A stretch of DNA of 10,628 nucleotides, taken from Microbacteriaceae bacterium. Lineage in GTDB: Bacteria > Actinomycetota > Actinomycetes > Actinomycetales > Microbacteriaceae. Below the pieces are notes generated by a model. The model made no database searches and had not been told where the DNA came from. It was given only the letters and a program-made list of their open reading frames with translations. A program made the position numbers and the translations under genes. Numbering within the stretch: the first letter of the stretch is position 1; each line of letters begins with the position of its first letter. The stretch spans positions 1 to 10,628 of the forward strand of contig JAPOHQ010000030.1 of NCBI GenBank assembly GCA_029979375.1, in the 5' to 3' direction. This document shows positions 1-7,828 of the stretch, piece after piece.

Positions 1-181
1 TTGGCATCTTGATGTCCATAACCACGAGATCTGGTTCATGTTCGGTTGCCAGCTCAATCGCTTGCTCGCCATCTGAGCCTTCGCCAACCACATCGAAGCC
101 AGCCTCCTCGAGGGTCGAGACCACATCCATGCGGATCAGTCCCTCGTCCTCGACGACAACGACTCTTAGCGCCTCACTCAT
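1..181 (-). CDS. pdtaR: PdtaR-like ANTAR-family response regulator, receiver domain N-terminus (partial)
   Basis: The first 60 codons of a response regulator are visible and the rest lies beyond the left edge. The protein begins MSEALRVVVVEDEGLIRMD and has the CheY-like receiver layout. The acidic metal-binding pair is E11/D12, and the phospho-acceptor is D56 in the motif VVMDIKMP. This stretch closely resembles the start of mycobacterial Rv1626 (PdtaR), whose C-terminal half is an ANTAR RNA-binding domain that acts by transcription antitermination or RNA control. The ANTAR half is outside the window, so that part is inferred from family resemblance and from the neighbouring pyk gene. The ATG at 181-179 is chosen because it gives the normal family start. 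No Shine-Dalgarno sequence precedes it (the upstream bases read ATTGCCC). A TAGAGT -10 box 7 bases upstream suggests a leaderless message. Another receiver-domain regulator is possible but less likely. Confidence 0.85.
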   Translation of the reverse strand, partial: MSEALRVVVVEDEGLIRMDVVSTLEEAGFDVVGEGSDGEQAIELATEHEPDLVVMDIKMP

Positions 182-188
182 GGGCAAT

Positions 189-216
189 ACTCTAGCTAAT
201 CAACCATCCACTACAA
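189..216 (-). promoter_or_regulatory. Putative leaderless promoter of the response regulator
   Basis: On the minus strand, TTGTAG (216-211) and TAGAGT (194-189) form a plausible sigma-70/SigA-type -35/-10 pair with a 16-base spacer. TAGAGT fits the actinobacterial TANNNT -10 pattern and ends 7 bases before the ATG at 181. Transcription would therefore start at or next to the start codon. The absence of a ribosome-binding site agrees with leaderless translation, which is common in actinobacteria. The call rests on pattern only. Confidence 0.4.
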
Positions 217-217
217 T
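212..217 (+). promoter_or_regulatory. Putative -10 box of the tRNA-Leu promoter
   Basis: TACAAT on the plus strand differs from TATAAT at one position. It ends 13 bases before the tRNA 5' end, so initiation would fall about 6 bases upstream of the mature tRNA. No convincing -35 hexamer was found at 16-18 bases spacing. The box overlaps the proposed -35 of the divergent response-regulator promoter. Confidence 0.4.
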
Positions 218-230
218 TGCGCGAGTGCCA

Positions 231-313
231 GCCGGAATGGCGGAACGGCAGACGCGGAGCACTCAAAATGCTTTGTCCGAAAGGGCGTGTGGGTTCAAAT
301 CCCACTTCCGGCA
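231..313 (+). tRNA. tRNA-Leu, anticodon CAA (reads UUG)
   Basis: This is a complete type II cloverleaf. The acceptor stem pairs GCCGGAA (231-237) with TTCCGGC (306-312), followed by discriminator base A313. The D stem pairs 240-242 with 253-255, and the loop holds the conserved GG at 247-248. The anticodon stem pairs 257-261 with 269-273 around the loop CTCAAAA, with anticodon CAA at 264-266. A long variable arm (274-288) is typical of leucine and serine tRNAs. The T arm pairs 289-293 with 301-305 around TTCAAAT. The 3' CCA is not encoded, because the genome reads CCT at 314-316, so CCA must be added after transcription. The gene is the only one on the plus strand here. It diverges from the response regulator and converges on pyk, whose stop codon begins one base beyond it. 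Confidence 0.97.
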
Positions 314-314
314 C

Positions 315-1760
315 CTAAGCAGTCTCGTATGCCGGGGCTGCGTTGTTTACGGCGTCACCAACACGGTGAACGCGAAGCGCGTTTGTAGACCCCGGAATTC
401 CCGGAGGGCTTCCCGCGACGATGATTACCTCGTCGCCGATTTTGCCCTTGCCGCTGGAGAGAATCAGCTCATCAACCTGCTTCACCATTTGGTCGGTGTG
501 GGTCGCAGGCTCAACCAGCAGGGTGGTTGCTCCCCAAATCAGGTTGAGGCGTCTCCTGACGTTCTCATAAGGAGTGAAGGCCAGCACCGGAATCCTTGAA
601 CGCAGGCGGCTGACCCTTCTAAGGGTGTCGCCGGACTCGGTGAAAACGCAAACATACTTGCTACCGAGGAGCTCGGCGATGTCCATTGCGGCGCGCACCA
701 CCGCTCCCGAATGGGTGTGAGGCTTCGTGCCAAGCGCCGGGATTCGCTCCAGCCCATTCTCTTCGGTGGACTCGATGATCCTTGCCATGGTTTGGACTGT
801 CTCCACCGGGTACTCGCCAACGGAGGTCTCTCCAGAGAGCATCAACGCATCCGCACCATCGAGCACCGCGTTTGCAACGTCTGAAGCCTCGGCCCTCGTA
901 GGGCGAGAGGCGGAAATCATGCTCTCGAGCATCTGGGTAGCGACTATGACAGGCTTAGCCCAGCGCCTAGCGAGCTCAACGGCACGTTTTTGAACCAGCG
1001 GCACCTGCTCGAGTGGCAGCTCCACCCCTAGGTCACCTCTGGCGACCATTACGCCATCGAATGCGTCCACGATCTCCTCGAGAGCCTCAACGGCCTGAGG
1101 CTTTTCGATCTTTGCAATGACCGGAACGAAAACGCCCTCCTCGGACATGATCTCGTGGACCCTAACGATGTCCTTGGCATTGCGCACGAAGCTCAGGGCA
1201 ACCATGTCGGCACCAAGCTTGAGAGCCCATCTCAGATCGTCCTCGTCCTTCTCGCTCAGCGCCGGAACATTGACGGCAACACCTGGAAGGTTGATGCCCT
1301 TGTTATTAGAGATAGGACCACCAATCTCAACCTTGCAGTGAACATTGTTGCCTTCGACCTTTACCGCCGTCAGAGCAAGGCGACCATCATCGAGCAGTAG
1401 GGAGTCGCCCGCTTTTACATCCTTCGGCAGCCCCTTGTACGTAGTGGAGCAGATCTTGGAATCTCCAGCGACCTCATCGGTGGTGATGGTGAAGTCTTGG
1501 CCGACCTCGAGTACCTCTTTGTCGTTGGCAAATCGGCCGAGCCTGATCTTTGGACCCTGCAAGTCGACGAGAATGCCAACCGGCTTGTCAACTGCGGCCG
1601 CTGCTTCGCGAATGGTCGAATACATCTTTTCGTGAACCGAGTGATCGCCATGCGACAGGTTCATTCGCGCGATGTCGACCCCCGCTTCGATGGCGGCTTT
1701 CGCCTTTGCTGGATCACTTAGAGCTGGGCCAAAAGTGGCCACGATTTTCGCACGCCTCAT
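315..1760 (-). CDS. pyk: Pyruvate kinase
   Basis: Pyruvate kinase transfers phosphate from phosphoenolpyruvate to ADP, giving pyruvate and ATP, the last step of glycolysis. It is a cytoplasmic enzyme, usually a tetramer. The 481-residue product has the normal bacterial length. It begins MRRAKIVATFGPA, with substrate and K+ site residues R32, N34 and S36 in ARMNLSHG and D66 in VDLQGP. The lid (B) domain spans roughly 70-165. The active-site signature VIAKIEKPQAVE carries K217 and metal ligand E219. D243 lies in ARGDLGVELP, and T275 in VIVATQMLES. The C-terminal regulatory domain runs from about 340. The start fits the family N-terminus. A weak ribosome-binding sequence (ACAGG, 9 bases upstream) lies in the 16-base gap after gltD, so pyk is probably the last gene of the glt operon. 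The TAG stop (317-315) nearly touches the opposing tRNA, leaving no room for a terminator. Confidence 0.97.
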   Translation of the reverse strand: MRRAKIVATFGPALSDPAKAKAAIEAGVDIARMNLSHGDHSVHEKMYSTIREAAAAVDKPVGILVDLQGPKIRLGRFANDKEVLEVGQDFTITTDEVAGDSKICSTTYKGLPKDVKAGDSLLLDDGRLALTAVKVEGNNVHCKVEIGGPISNNKGINLPGVAVNVPALSEKDEDDLRWALKLGADMVALSFVRNAKDIVRVHEIMSEEGVFVPVIAKIEKPQAVEALEEIVDAFDGVMVARGDLGVELPLEQVPLVQKRAVELARRWAKPVIVATQMLESMISASRPTRAEASDVANAVLDGADALMLSGETSVGEYPVETVQTMARIIESTEENGLERIPALGTKPHTHSGAVVRAAMDIAELLGSKYVCVFTESGDTLRRVSRLRSRIPVLAFTPYENVRRRLNLIWGATTLLVEPATHTDQMVKQVDELILSSGKGKIGDEVIIVAGSPPGIPGSTNALRVHRVGDAVNNAAPAYETA

Positions 1761-1776
1761 GCGTAGTTACCTGTCC

Positions 1777-3234
1777 TTAGCTGTAAACAGAAATTGGTTG
1801 GTCTGTTGGCTTCACCGGGAATGGAAGCTCAGTCTCGCCTTCGAGATACTCATCGATAGCGGCGGCCGCTGAGCGCCCCTCCGCTATTGCCCAGACTACT
1901 AGGCTCGCTCCCCTGCCCGCGTCTCCCGCGGTGAAAATTCCCGGAGCCATCTCGTAGCGATCGCCCCGAGAGAGATTGCCGCGCTCATCCGTAGCAATCT
2001 TGAGCTGGCTTACGATTCCATCGGACTCGTTTCCAGTAAAGCCAAGAGCAAGTAGGACCAGATCAGCCGGCAAGATGCGCTCAGTCCCCTTTTTAGGAAG
2101 GCGCTTGCCGTCGACAAACTCGGTATCTGCAACCTTTAGGCCAGTGACCCTGCCACCCTCGCCGACAAACTCGACCGTTGAGTGAAGATATTTGCGCTCA
2201 CCGAACTCCTCGTGTGCGCTCTGAACCTCGAAAATGTTGGGCACAGTCGGCCAAGGCATCTGCTCGGTCCTCGCCTCAGGTGGCTGCTTTCCAATCGCCA
2301 GGGTGGTTACGCTCAATGCGCCCTGTCGCGTGGCGGTTCCGAGGCAATCTGCTCCGGTATCGCCGCCGCCGAGTATCACGACGTGCTTTCCCTCAGCGAC
2401 AATCTGCTGGTCTACTTCGTCTCCGGCGACCACCTTGTTGGCCTGGGTGAGGTACTCCATCGCATAGTGAACTCCCCCAAGTTCCCGCCCGGGAACCTCG
2501 AGATTGCGCGGGTTTAGGGCTCCAGTCGCAACCAAGATGGCGTCATAGCGCCTCTTGAGCTCCTCCCAGCTGATATCGACGCCAATGTTTACCGAGGTGC
2601 GGAATCTAGTTCCCTCGGCCTCCATTTGCTCGAGCCTGCGATCTAGGTGGCGCTTTTCCATCTTGAAGTCTGGAATGCCATAGCGAAGCAGGCCTCCAAT
2701 GCGATCATCTCTTTCGAATACCGCGACGGTGTGGCCGGCTCTTGTGAGCTGCTGCGCGGCTGCTAGGCCTGCCGGCCCACTTCCGACGACCGCAACTGTT
2801 TTGCCGGTTAGTCGCTCGGGAACCTGAGGGGTGACGTATCCCTTGTCGAAGGCCTCATCGATGATCGAGACTTCAATCTCCTTGATGGTGACCGCAGGTT
2901 GGTTAATGCCAAGCACGCAGGAGTCCTCACAGGGTGCAGGGCAGATCCTCCCTGTGAACTCCGGAAAGTTGTTGGTGGCGTGCAAGCGTTCGATTGCCTC
3001 TCGAGGTCGGCCTCGATGCGTCAGGTCATTCCACTCGGGAATCAGGTTGCCAAGTGGGCAGCCCTGGTGGCAGAAAGGAATACCGCAATCCATGCAGCGC
3101 GATGCCTGTCTGGCTACAACTTCGCCATTGCGCTCGGCATAAACCTCTTTCCAGTCCTTGATGCGAACCGGAACTGGTCTCCTAGGCGCGGTTTCGCGCT
3201 CGGTGATCTTTATGAAACCCCTTGGGTCAGCCAT
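1777..3234 (-). CDS. gltD: Glutamate synthase [NADPH] small (beta) subunit
   Basis: GltD takes electrons from NADPH through FAD and passes them via iron-sulfur clusters to GltB, which uses them to make glutamate. The 485-residue product has the usual length. Its N-terminal ferredoxin-like domain has cysteines C47, C50, C55 and C59 (CMDCGIPFCHQGCP) and C98, C102 and C106 (CPAPCEDSC), which bind two 4Fe-4S clusters in this family. The FAD-binding Rossmann motif GSGPAG is at 151-156, the NADPH-binding motif GGGDTG at 289-294, and the closing FAD contact GDAGRGAS near 437-444. The ATG at 3234-3232 lies inside the gltB end: the shared eight bases ATGGCTGA hold both the gltD start and the gltB TGA stop, which points to translational coupling. 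GAGG, 6 bases upstream, serves as ribosome-binding site. No key residue is missing. Confidence 0.97.
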   Translation of the reverse strand: MADPRGFIKITERETAPRRPVPVRIKDWKEVYAERNGEVVARQASRCMDCGIPFCHQGCPLGNLIPEWNDLTHRGRPREAIERLHATNNFPEFTGRICPAPCEDSCVLGINQPAVTIKEIEVSIIDEAFDKGYVTPQVPERLTGKTVAVVGSGPAGLAAAQQLTRAGHTVAVFERDDRIGGLLRYGIPDFKMEKRHLDRRLEQMEAEGTRFRTSVNIGVDISWEELKRRYDAILVATGALNPRNLEVPGRELGGVHYAMEYLTQANKVVAGDEVDQQIVAEGKHVVILGGGDTGADCLGTATRQGALSVTTLAIGKQPPEARTEQMPWPTVPNIFEVQSAHEEFGERKYLHSTVEFVGEGGRVTGLKVADTEFVDGKRLPKKGTERILPADLVLLALGFTGNESDGIVSQLKIATDERGNLSRGDRYEMAPGIFTAGDAGRGASLVVWAIAEGRSAAAAIDEYLEGETELPFPVKPTDQPISVYS

Positions 3235-6200
3235 TGCTCACCTCGAGAATCTGGGTCCATACCTCGTCGCCATCTGGTTCGTAACCTAGGTCGCGTGCCT
3301 GCTGCTGGATTTCCATGACCCTGGCATAGTCGCGAGGCAGTACGCGAACAAAGTTGGAAACCTCTTTTTCGAAGTTGTTCAGAATGTTTGTCGCGATGGC
3401 GGAACCGGTTTTGGCGGCGTGCTCCCTGAGCAGATTGCGAAGCTCCTCTTGCTCATGTGGCTCCAGCTTGCCAAGGGTGATTTCGCCGAGTTGCAAGGCC
3501 TCGCGGTTTACCCGAGCCTCGGAAAGCTTGTAAACATAGGCGATACCCCCAGACATGCCAGCGCCGAGGTTGATTCCGGTTCTACCCAAGATCACCGCTC
3601 TACCGCCGGTCATGTATTCGAGTGCGTGGTCACCGACACCCTCAACGACTGCCACGGCCCCTGAGTTTCGAACCAGGAAACGCTCGCCGACAACGCCGTT
3701 GAGGAAAATCTTTCCCGAGGTTGCGCCGTAGCCGATCACATTGCCTGCAATCACGTTCTCCTGCGCCACAAATCCAGCGCCGGCCGGAGGTTTGACCACC
3801 ACGGTTCCACCAGAAAGACCTTTGGCAACGTAGTCGTTGCAATCACCCTCGACTGAGATCTTGATACCCCTCGGCACGAAGGCACCGAGTGATTGACCGG
3901 CGCTGCCACGCAACCGCAGCTCCAGTGTCCCCGGCTCGAGACCCTGTTCACCCCAGCGCTTGGTGAGCTCGTTGCCGAGCATTGTTCCAATGGCCTGGTT
4001 CGTGTTGTTAATCTCGCGCTCGATCAACACAGGCTTGGCATCGCGGAGCGCTGGCGCTGCGATTTCTATCAACTCATAGTCGAAGTGAGCCTCCAGCTCA
4101 TGATCCTGGAAGGTGGTCCGGTGCAGAGCCGAATCAACCTTGAGATCCTTAGCCGCGAAGATTGGGCTTAGATCCAGGCCGTCGGCCTTCCAGTGGTGGA
4201 TGGCCTTGTTTACATCCAGAAGATCCGCTCGACCAATCGCCTCCTCAAGTGATCGGAAGCCAAGCTCAGCCAGGTATTCGCGAACCTCTTGAGCCAAGAA
4301 TTCAAAGAAGTTGACCACGTGATCGGCCTGGCCACGGAATCTTGCCCTGAGGTCTGGATTTTGGGTGGCCACACCAACGGGACAGGTGTCCAAGTGGCAG
4401 ACGCGCATCAAGATACAACCCTCAACCACCAGAGGTGCAGTCGCGAAACCAAACTCCTCCGCACCCAACAGCGCCGCGATGATTACATCGCGCCCAGTCT
4501 TCATAGAGCCATCCACCTGAACCGTGATTCGGTCGCGGAGCCCATTCAAAAGCAGGGTCTGCTGGGTCTCGGCAAGACCGAGCTCCCAAGGCGTTCCAGC
4601 ATGCTTGAGTGAGTTCAGCGGGGATGCTCCCGTGCCACCGTCGTGGCCTGAGATCAGCACCACATCGGCCTTAGCCTTTGCTACTCCGGCGGCAACGGTG
4701 CCAACCCCGAACTGGCTAACGAGCTTGACATGGACTCTTGCGTCTCGGTTTGCACGCTTCAGATCGAAAATCAACTGCTTTAGATCCTCGATTGAGTAGA
4801 TGTCGTGGTGCGGTGGCGGCGAAATCAGACCCACCCCAGGCGTTGAGTGCCTTAGGTCAGCAATCCACGGGTAGACCTTGTGGGGCGGGAGCTGTCCACC
4901 CTCGCCAGGCTTCGCACCCTGCGCCATCTTGATTTGAATGTCATCGGCATGCGTCAGATACATGCTGGTAACGCCGAATCTTCCCGAAGCTACCTGCTTC
5001 ACCGCCGAGCGACGTTCGCGATCTAGGAGGCGCTCAACAGCCTCTCCACCCTCACCAGTGTTGCTCTTACCGCCGAGGCGGTTCATCGCAATCGCGAGGA
5101 CCTCGTGCGCCTCTGGGCTAATAGCGCCCATTGACATCGCACCCGTGGAAAAGCGCTTCACGATCTCGGAAACGGGCTCGACCTGCTCAATTGGGATCGA
5201 CTTCTGCCCCTCCAGCTTGAGCTCGAATAGACCGCGAATCGTCATTAGCTTCTGGCTTTGGTCGTTGACGGCCTTGGTGTATTGCTTGAAGACCTCATAG
5301 CTGCCGGCGCGGGTCGAGTGCTGCAGCTTGAATACTGTCTCTGGGTTGAAAAGATGTGGCGGTCCCTCGCGGCGCCACTTCATCTCGCCACCGACGTCAA
5401 GGGAAAGGTGGGCTCTCGTGGCGCCTTCGACCGGGTATGCGGCCTGGTGTCGCTTGGAGATTTCAACGTGGATAACGTCGAGTCCCACGCCACCTAGTTT
5501 TGAGGTGGTCCCGGTGAAATAACGATCGATGAACTGTGGGGATAAGCCAACGGCCTCGAAGCACTGAGCGCCGGCGTAAGAGGCCACCGTTGAGATACCC
5601 ATCTTGCTCATGATCTTAAGAACGCCCTTACCCAGAGCCTTGATCATGTTCTTGCTTGAGCGCTCCGGGGTGATGCCGGCGATTAGTCCCCGCACCACCA
5701 TGTCCTCAGCTGTTTCAAGCGCCAAATAGGGGTTAATGGCAGAGGCTCCGTAGCCAATCAGGACGGCCATGTGGTGAACATCACGTGCATCACCGCACTC
5801 CACAATCAATCCGGCCATCATTCGATTGCCCTTGCGGATCAGGTGGTGGTGAATGGCCGAACAGCTCAGAAGTGAAGGGATTGGAGCAAGCTCTCGGTTA
5901 GAGTCGCGATCTGAGAGCACGATGAAAGTTGCGCCGGCCTCTAAGGCAGCGTCGACCTCCTGGGCCATTTGCTCAAGTCTCTGCTCGAGAGCCGCGGGAC
6001 CGTCGTCAACTCGATACAGGCAGGAGATTGTGACCGACTTACCGATGTTGTTCCCTCGGTCGATGTGCTTGATCCTCGAGAGCTCGTCGTTCGAGAGGAT
6101 CGGGTAATCCAGGATCATCTGCTTGGCGTGCTCTGGGGTTGCAGTCAGGAGGTTTCTCACCGGCCCAATCGATGCGGTCATCGAGGTAACGACCTCTTCC

Positions 6201-7768
6201 CTGATGGCATCAAGCGGTGGGTTAGTCACCTGCGCAAACTGCTGGGTGAAGTAGTCGAAGAGCAGTCTCGGTCGGTCAGAAATTGCGGCAATCGGGGTGT
6301 CGCTGCCCATTGCACCGATGGGCTCCTGACCGCTCTTGGCCATCGGCGCGATGAACTCCTTTAGGTCTTCCTCGGTGTAGCCAAAGACTCGCTGCCTGCG
6401 GTTCACCGAAGACGCCGAATACCTCACGTGTTCGCGCTCGGGCAGGTCCTTGAGATTGATTCGAGAGGCCTCGAGCCACTCACCCCAGGGCTCGAGGGAT
6501 GCGACCTCCGCCTTGATTTGGTCATCTTCAATGATCTGACCGGCCTTAGTGTCGATCAGGAACATTTTTCCTGGCTGGAGTCTGCCCTTTCGGACAATCT
6601 TGTCCGCTTGGATATCTGTTACCCCGATCTCAGAGGCAAGCACGACGAAGCCGTCCTCGCTGACGATGAACCTGCCCGGACGCAGTCCGTTTCTGTCCAA
6701 TGTCGCACCAACCAAGTCGCCATCGGTGAAGACAACCGCGGCGGGCCCGTCCCAAGGCTCCATGATCATCGAGTGATACTCGAAGAAGTCTCTGATTTGC
6801 GGATCAAGATCTATCTGCTTTTCCCAGGCCCCCGGAATCATCATCATCATGGCGTGTGGCAGCGACCTACCTGAGAGCAACAGGAGCTCCAAGACCTCAT
6901 CGAATGTTGCGCTGTCGGATGCGCCAGGGGTAACGATTGGCTTGAGCTGGTCAATGTCCCCCAGCAGCTTGGAGGAAAGTTGTGATTCCCGAGCAGCCAT
7001 CCAGTTTGCGTTGCCCTTCACGGTATTTATCTCACCGTTGTGAGCGATGAATCGGAATGGGTGGGCAAGTGGCCAGGAGGGGAAGGTGTTGGTTGAGAAT
7101 CGCGAGTGAACCAAGGCCAATAGCGATTCAAATCTCTCGTCCGACAGGTCTGGGTAGAAAGGTTCGAGCTGGAGGGTAGTGACCATTCCCTTGTAGACAA
7201 TCGTCCTTCCGCTCAGCGAGGGGTGATAGATGCCTATCTCACGCTCACTGCGCTTGCGGAGTCGGAACAGTTTCCGCTCCAGGTCCATGCCACTTGCGCC
7301 CCCAACGAAAACCTGCTCAATGGTCGGCATCGCCTCGCGGGCCATATCTCCCAAAACCTTCGGATTGGTAGGTGGTATTCGCCACCCAAGAACGCTAAGG
7401 CCCTCCTGCTTTGCAAGATCCTCAAAGGCCTTCTTGTCCTTGGCAGCATCGGCAGATTCTAGGAAAACCAGGCCGGTGCCGTAGCTTCCTAAGTCTGGAA
7501 GCTTGAACCCTGCCACCTCGGCATAAAAACGATGCGGAATCTGGGTAAGAATTCCGGCCCCGTCACCGGTTCCCGCGTCGGAGCCCACGGCCCCGCGGTG
7601 TTCCAGATTGCGGAGTGCACCAAGCGCCATCTCGACAATGTCGTGTCCGGCGTGGCCACGCAGCGTAGCGACCATCGCCAAACCGCAGGCATCATGCTCC
7701 TGAGCTGGGTCGTATAGACCCTGAGCGGCAGGTGCAGTGCCGAAACGGCCAAAAGGTGAAATGGTCAA
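3227..7768 (-). CDS. gltB: Glutamate synthase [NADPH] large (alpha) subunit
   Basis: GltB hydrolyses glutamine and channels the ammonia to 2-oxoglutarate, giving two glutamates overall with electrons from GltD. The product has 1513 residues, normal for the family. The N-terminal class II amidotransferase domain (about 28-430) should begin at C28 in EHDACGL after removal of a 27-residue propeptide. Other amidotransferase motifs are HRGAVGSDAGTGDGAG (57-72) and HNGEINT (243-249). A central domain (about 470-780) and the FMN-binding synthase domain (about 830-1200) follow. The 3Fe-4S cluster ligands are C1118, C1124 and C1129 (CHLDTCPVG). The C-terminal glycine-rich beta-helix covers about 1250-1450. 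The start is TTG at 7768-7766. An in-frame stop at 7789-7787 leaves no ATG or GTG upstream, GGAG lies 4 bases before the TTG, and MTISPF matches the family N-terminus. Its own promoter was not recognised, so co-transcription with lgt is likely. Confidence 0.96.
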   Translation of the reverse strand: MTISPFGRFGTAPAAQGLYDPAQEHDACGLAMVATLRGHAGHDIVEMALGALRNLEHRGAVGSDAGTGDGAGILTQIPHRFYAEVAGFKLPDLGSYGTGLVFLESADAAKDKKAFEDLAKQEGLSVLGWRIPPTNPKVLGDMAREAMPTIEQVFVGGASGMDLERKLFRLRKRSEREIGIYHPSLSGRTIVYKGMVTTLQLEPFYPDLSDERFESLLALVHSRFSTNTFPSWPLAHPFRFIAHNGEINTVKGNANWMAARESQLSSKLLGDIDQLKPIVTPGASDSATFDEVLELLLLSGRSLPHAMMMMIPGAWEKQIDLDPQIRDFFEYHSMIMEPWDGPAAVVFTDGDLVGATLDRNGLRPGRFIVSEDGFVVLASEIGVTDIQADKIVRKGRLQPGKMFLIDTKAGQIIEDDQIKAEVASLEPWGEWLEASRINLKDLPEREHVRYSASSVNRRQRVFGYTEEDLKEFIAPMAKSGQEPIGAMGSDTPIAAISDRPRLLFDYFTQQFAQVTNPPLDAIREEVVTSMTASIGPVRNLLTATPEHAKQMILDYPILSNDELSRIKHIDRGNNIGKSVTISCLYRVDDGPAALEQRLEQMAQEVDAALEAGATFIVLSDRDSNRELAPIPSLLSCSAIHHHLIRKGNRMMAGLIVECGDARDVHHMAVLIGYGASAINPYLALETAEDMVVRGLIAGITPERSSKNMIKALGKGVLKIMSKMGISTVASYAGAQCFEAVGLSPQFIDRYFTGTTSKLGGVGLDVIHVEISKRHQAAYPVEGATRAHLSLDVGGEMKWRREGPPHLFNPETVFKLQHSTRAGSYEVFKQYTKAVNDQSQKLMTIRGLFELKLEGQKSIPIEQVEPVSEIVKRFSTGAMSMGAISPEAHEVLAIAMNRLGGKSNTGEGGEAVERLLDRERRSAVKQVASGRFGVTSMYLTHADDIQIKMAQGAKPGEGGQLPPHKVYPWIADLRHSTPGVGLISPPPHHDIYSIEDLKQLIFDLKRANRDARVHVKLVSQFGVGTVAAGVAKAKADVVLISGHDGGTGASPLNSLKHAGTPWELGLAETQQTLLLNGLRDRITVQVDGSMKTGRDVIIAALLGAEEFGFATAPLVVEGCILMRVCHLDTCPVGVATQNPDLRARFRGQADHVVNFFEFLAQEVREYLAELGFRSLEEAIGRADLLDVNKAIHHWKADGLDLSPIFAAKDLKVDSALHRTTFQDHELEAHFDYELIEIAAPALRDAKPVLIEREINNTNQAIGTMLGNELTKRWGEQGLEPGTLELRLRGSAGQSLGAFVPRGIKISVEGDCNDYVAKGLSGGTVVVKPPAGAGFVAQENVIAGNVIGYGATSGKIFLNGVVGERFLVRNSGAVAVVEGVGDHALEYMTGGRAVILGRTGINLGAGMSGGIAYVYKLSEARVNREALQLGEITLGKLEPHEQEELRNLLREHAAKTGSAIATNILNNFEKEVSNFVRVLPRDYARVMEIQQQARDLGYEPDGDEVWTQILEVSNG

Positions 7769-7772
7769 TGGG

Positions 7773-7776
7773 CTCC
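7773..7776 (-). promoter_or_regulatory. Ribosome-binding site supporting the gltB TTG start
   Basis: GGAG on the minus strand lies four bases before the TTG at 7768-7766. The spacing is rather short. It supports this TTG because the only other codons between the TTG and the upstream in-frame TAG (7789-7787) are CCA, AGC, TGG, GAT, ATT and GTA, none of which is a usual start. Confidence 0.5.
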
Positions 7777-7828
7777 AATCAATTACCTATTTGCTAGGGA
7801 CATCGTTGGCCCAATGGGATGAAAAGAC

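Noticed and set aside
231..317. The tRNA 3' end as an integration (att) site
   Set aside because: No integrase, second copy of the tRNA end or foreign-looking DNA is present; the adjoining sequence is the pyk gene.
308..335. Inverted repeat CCGGCA (308-313) and TGCCGG (330-335) as a terminator between tRNA-Leu and pyk
   Set aside because: It is only six base pairs with a 16-base loop, uses bases of the tRNA acceptor stem, and has no T-run after it on either strand.
9..599. A 196-codon open frame on the plus strand
   Set aside because: It runs antisense through the response regulator, the tRNA gene and the pyk 3' end, and its translation has no recognisable domain.
7767..7818. Direct repeat CAATGGG (7767-7773 and 7812-7818) in the lgt-gltB gap as an operator
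   Set aside because: A seven-base match spaced 45 bases apart can easily arise by chance, one copy overlaps the gltB start codon, and no known operator pattern fits.
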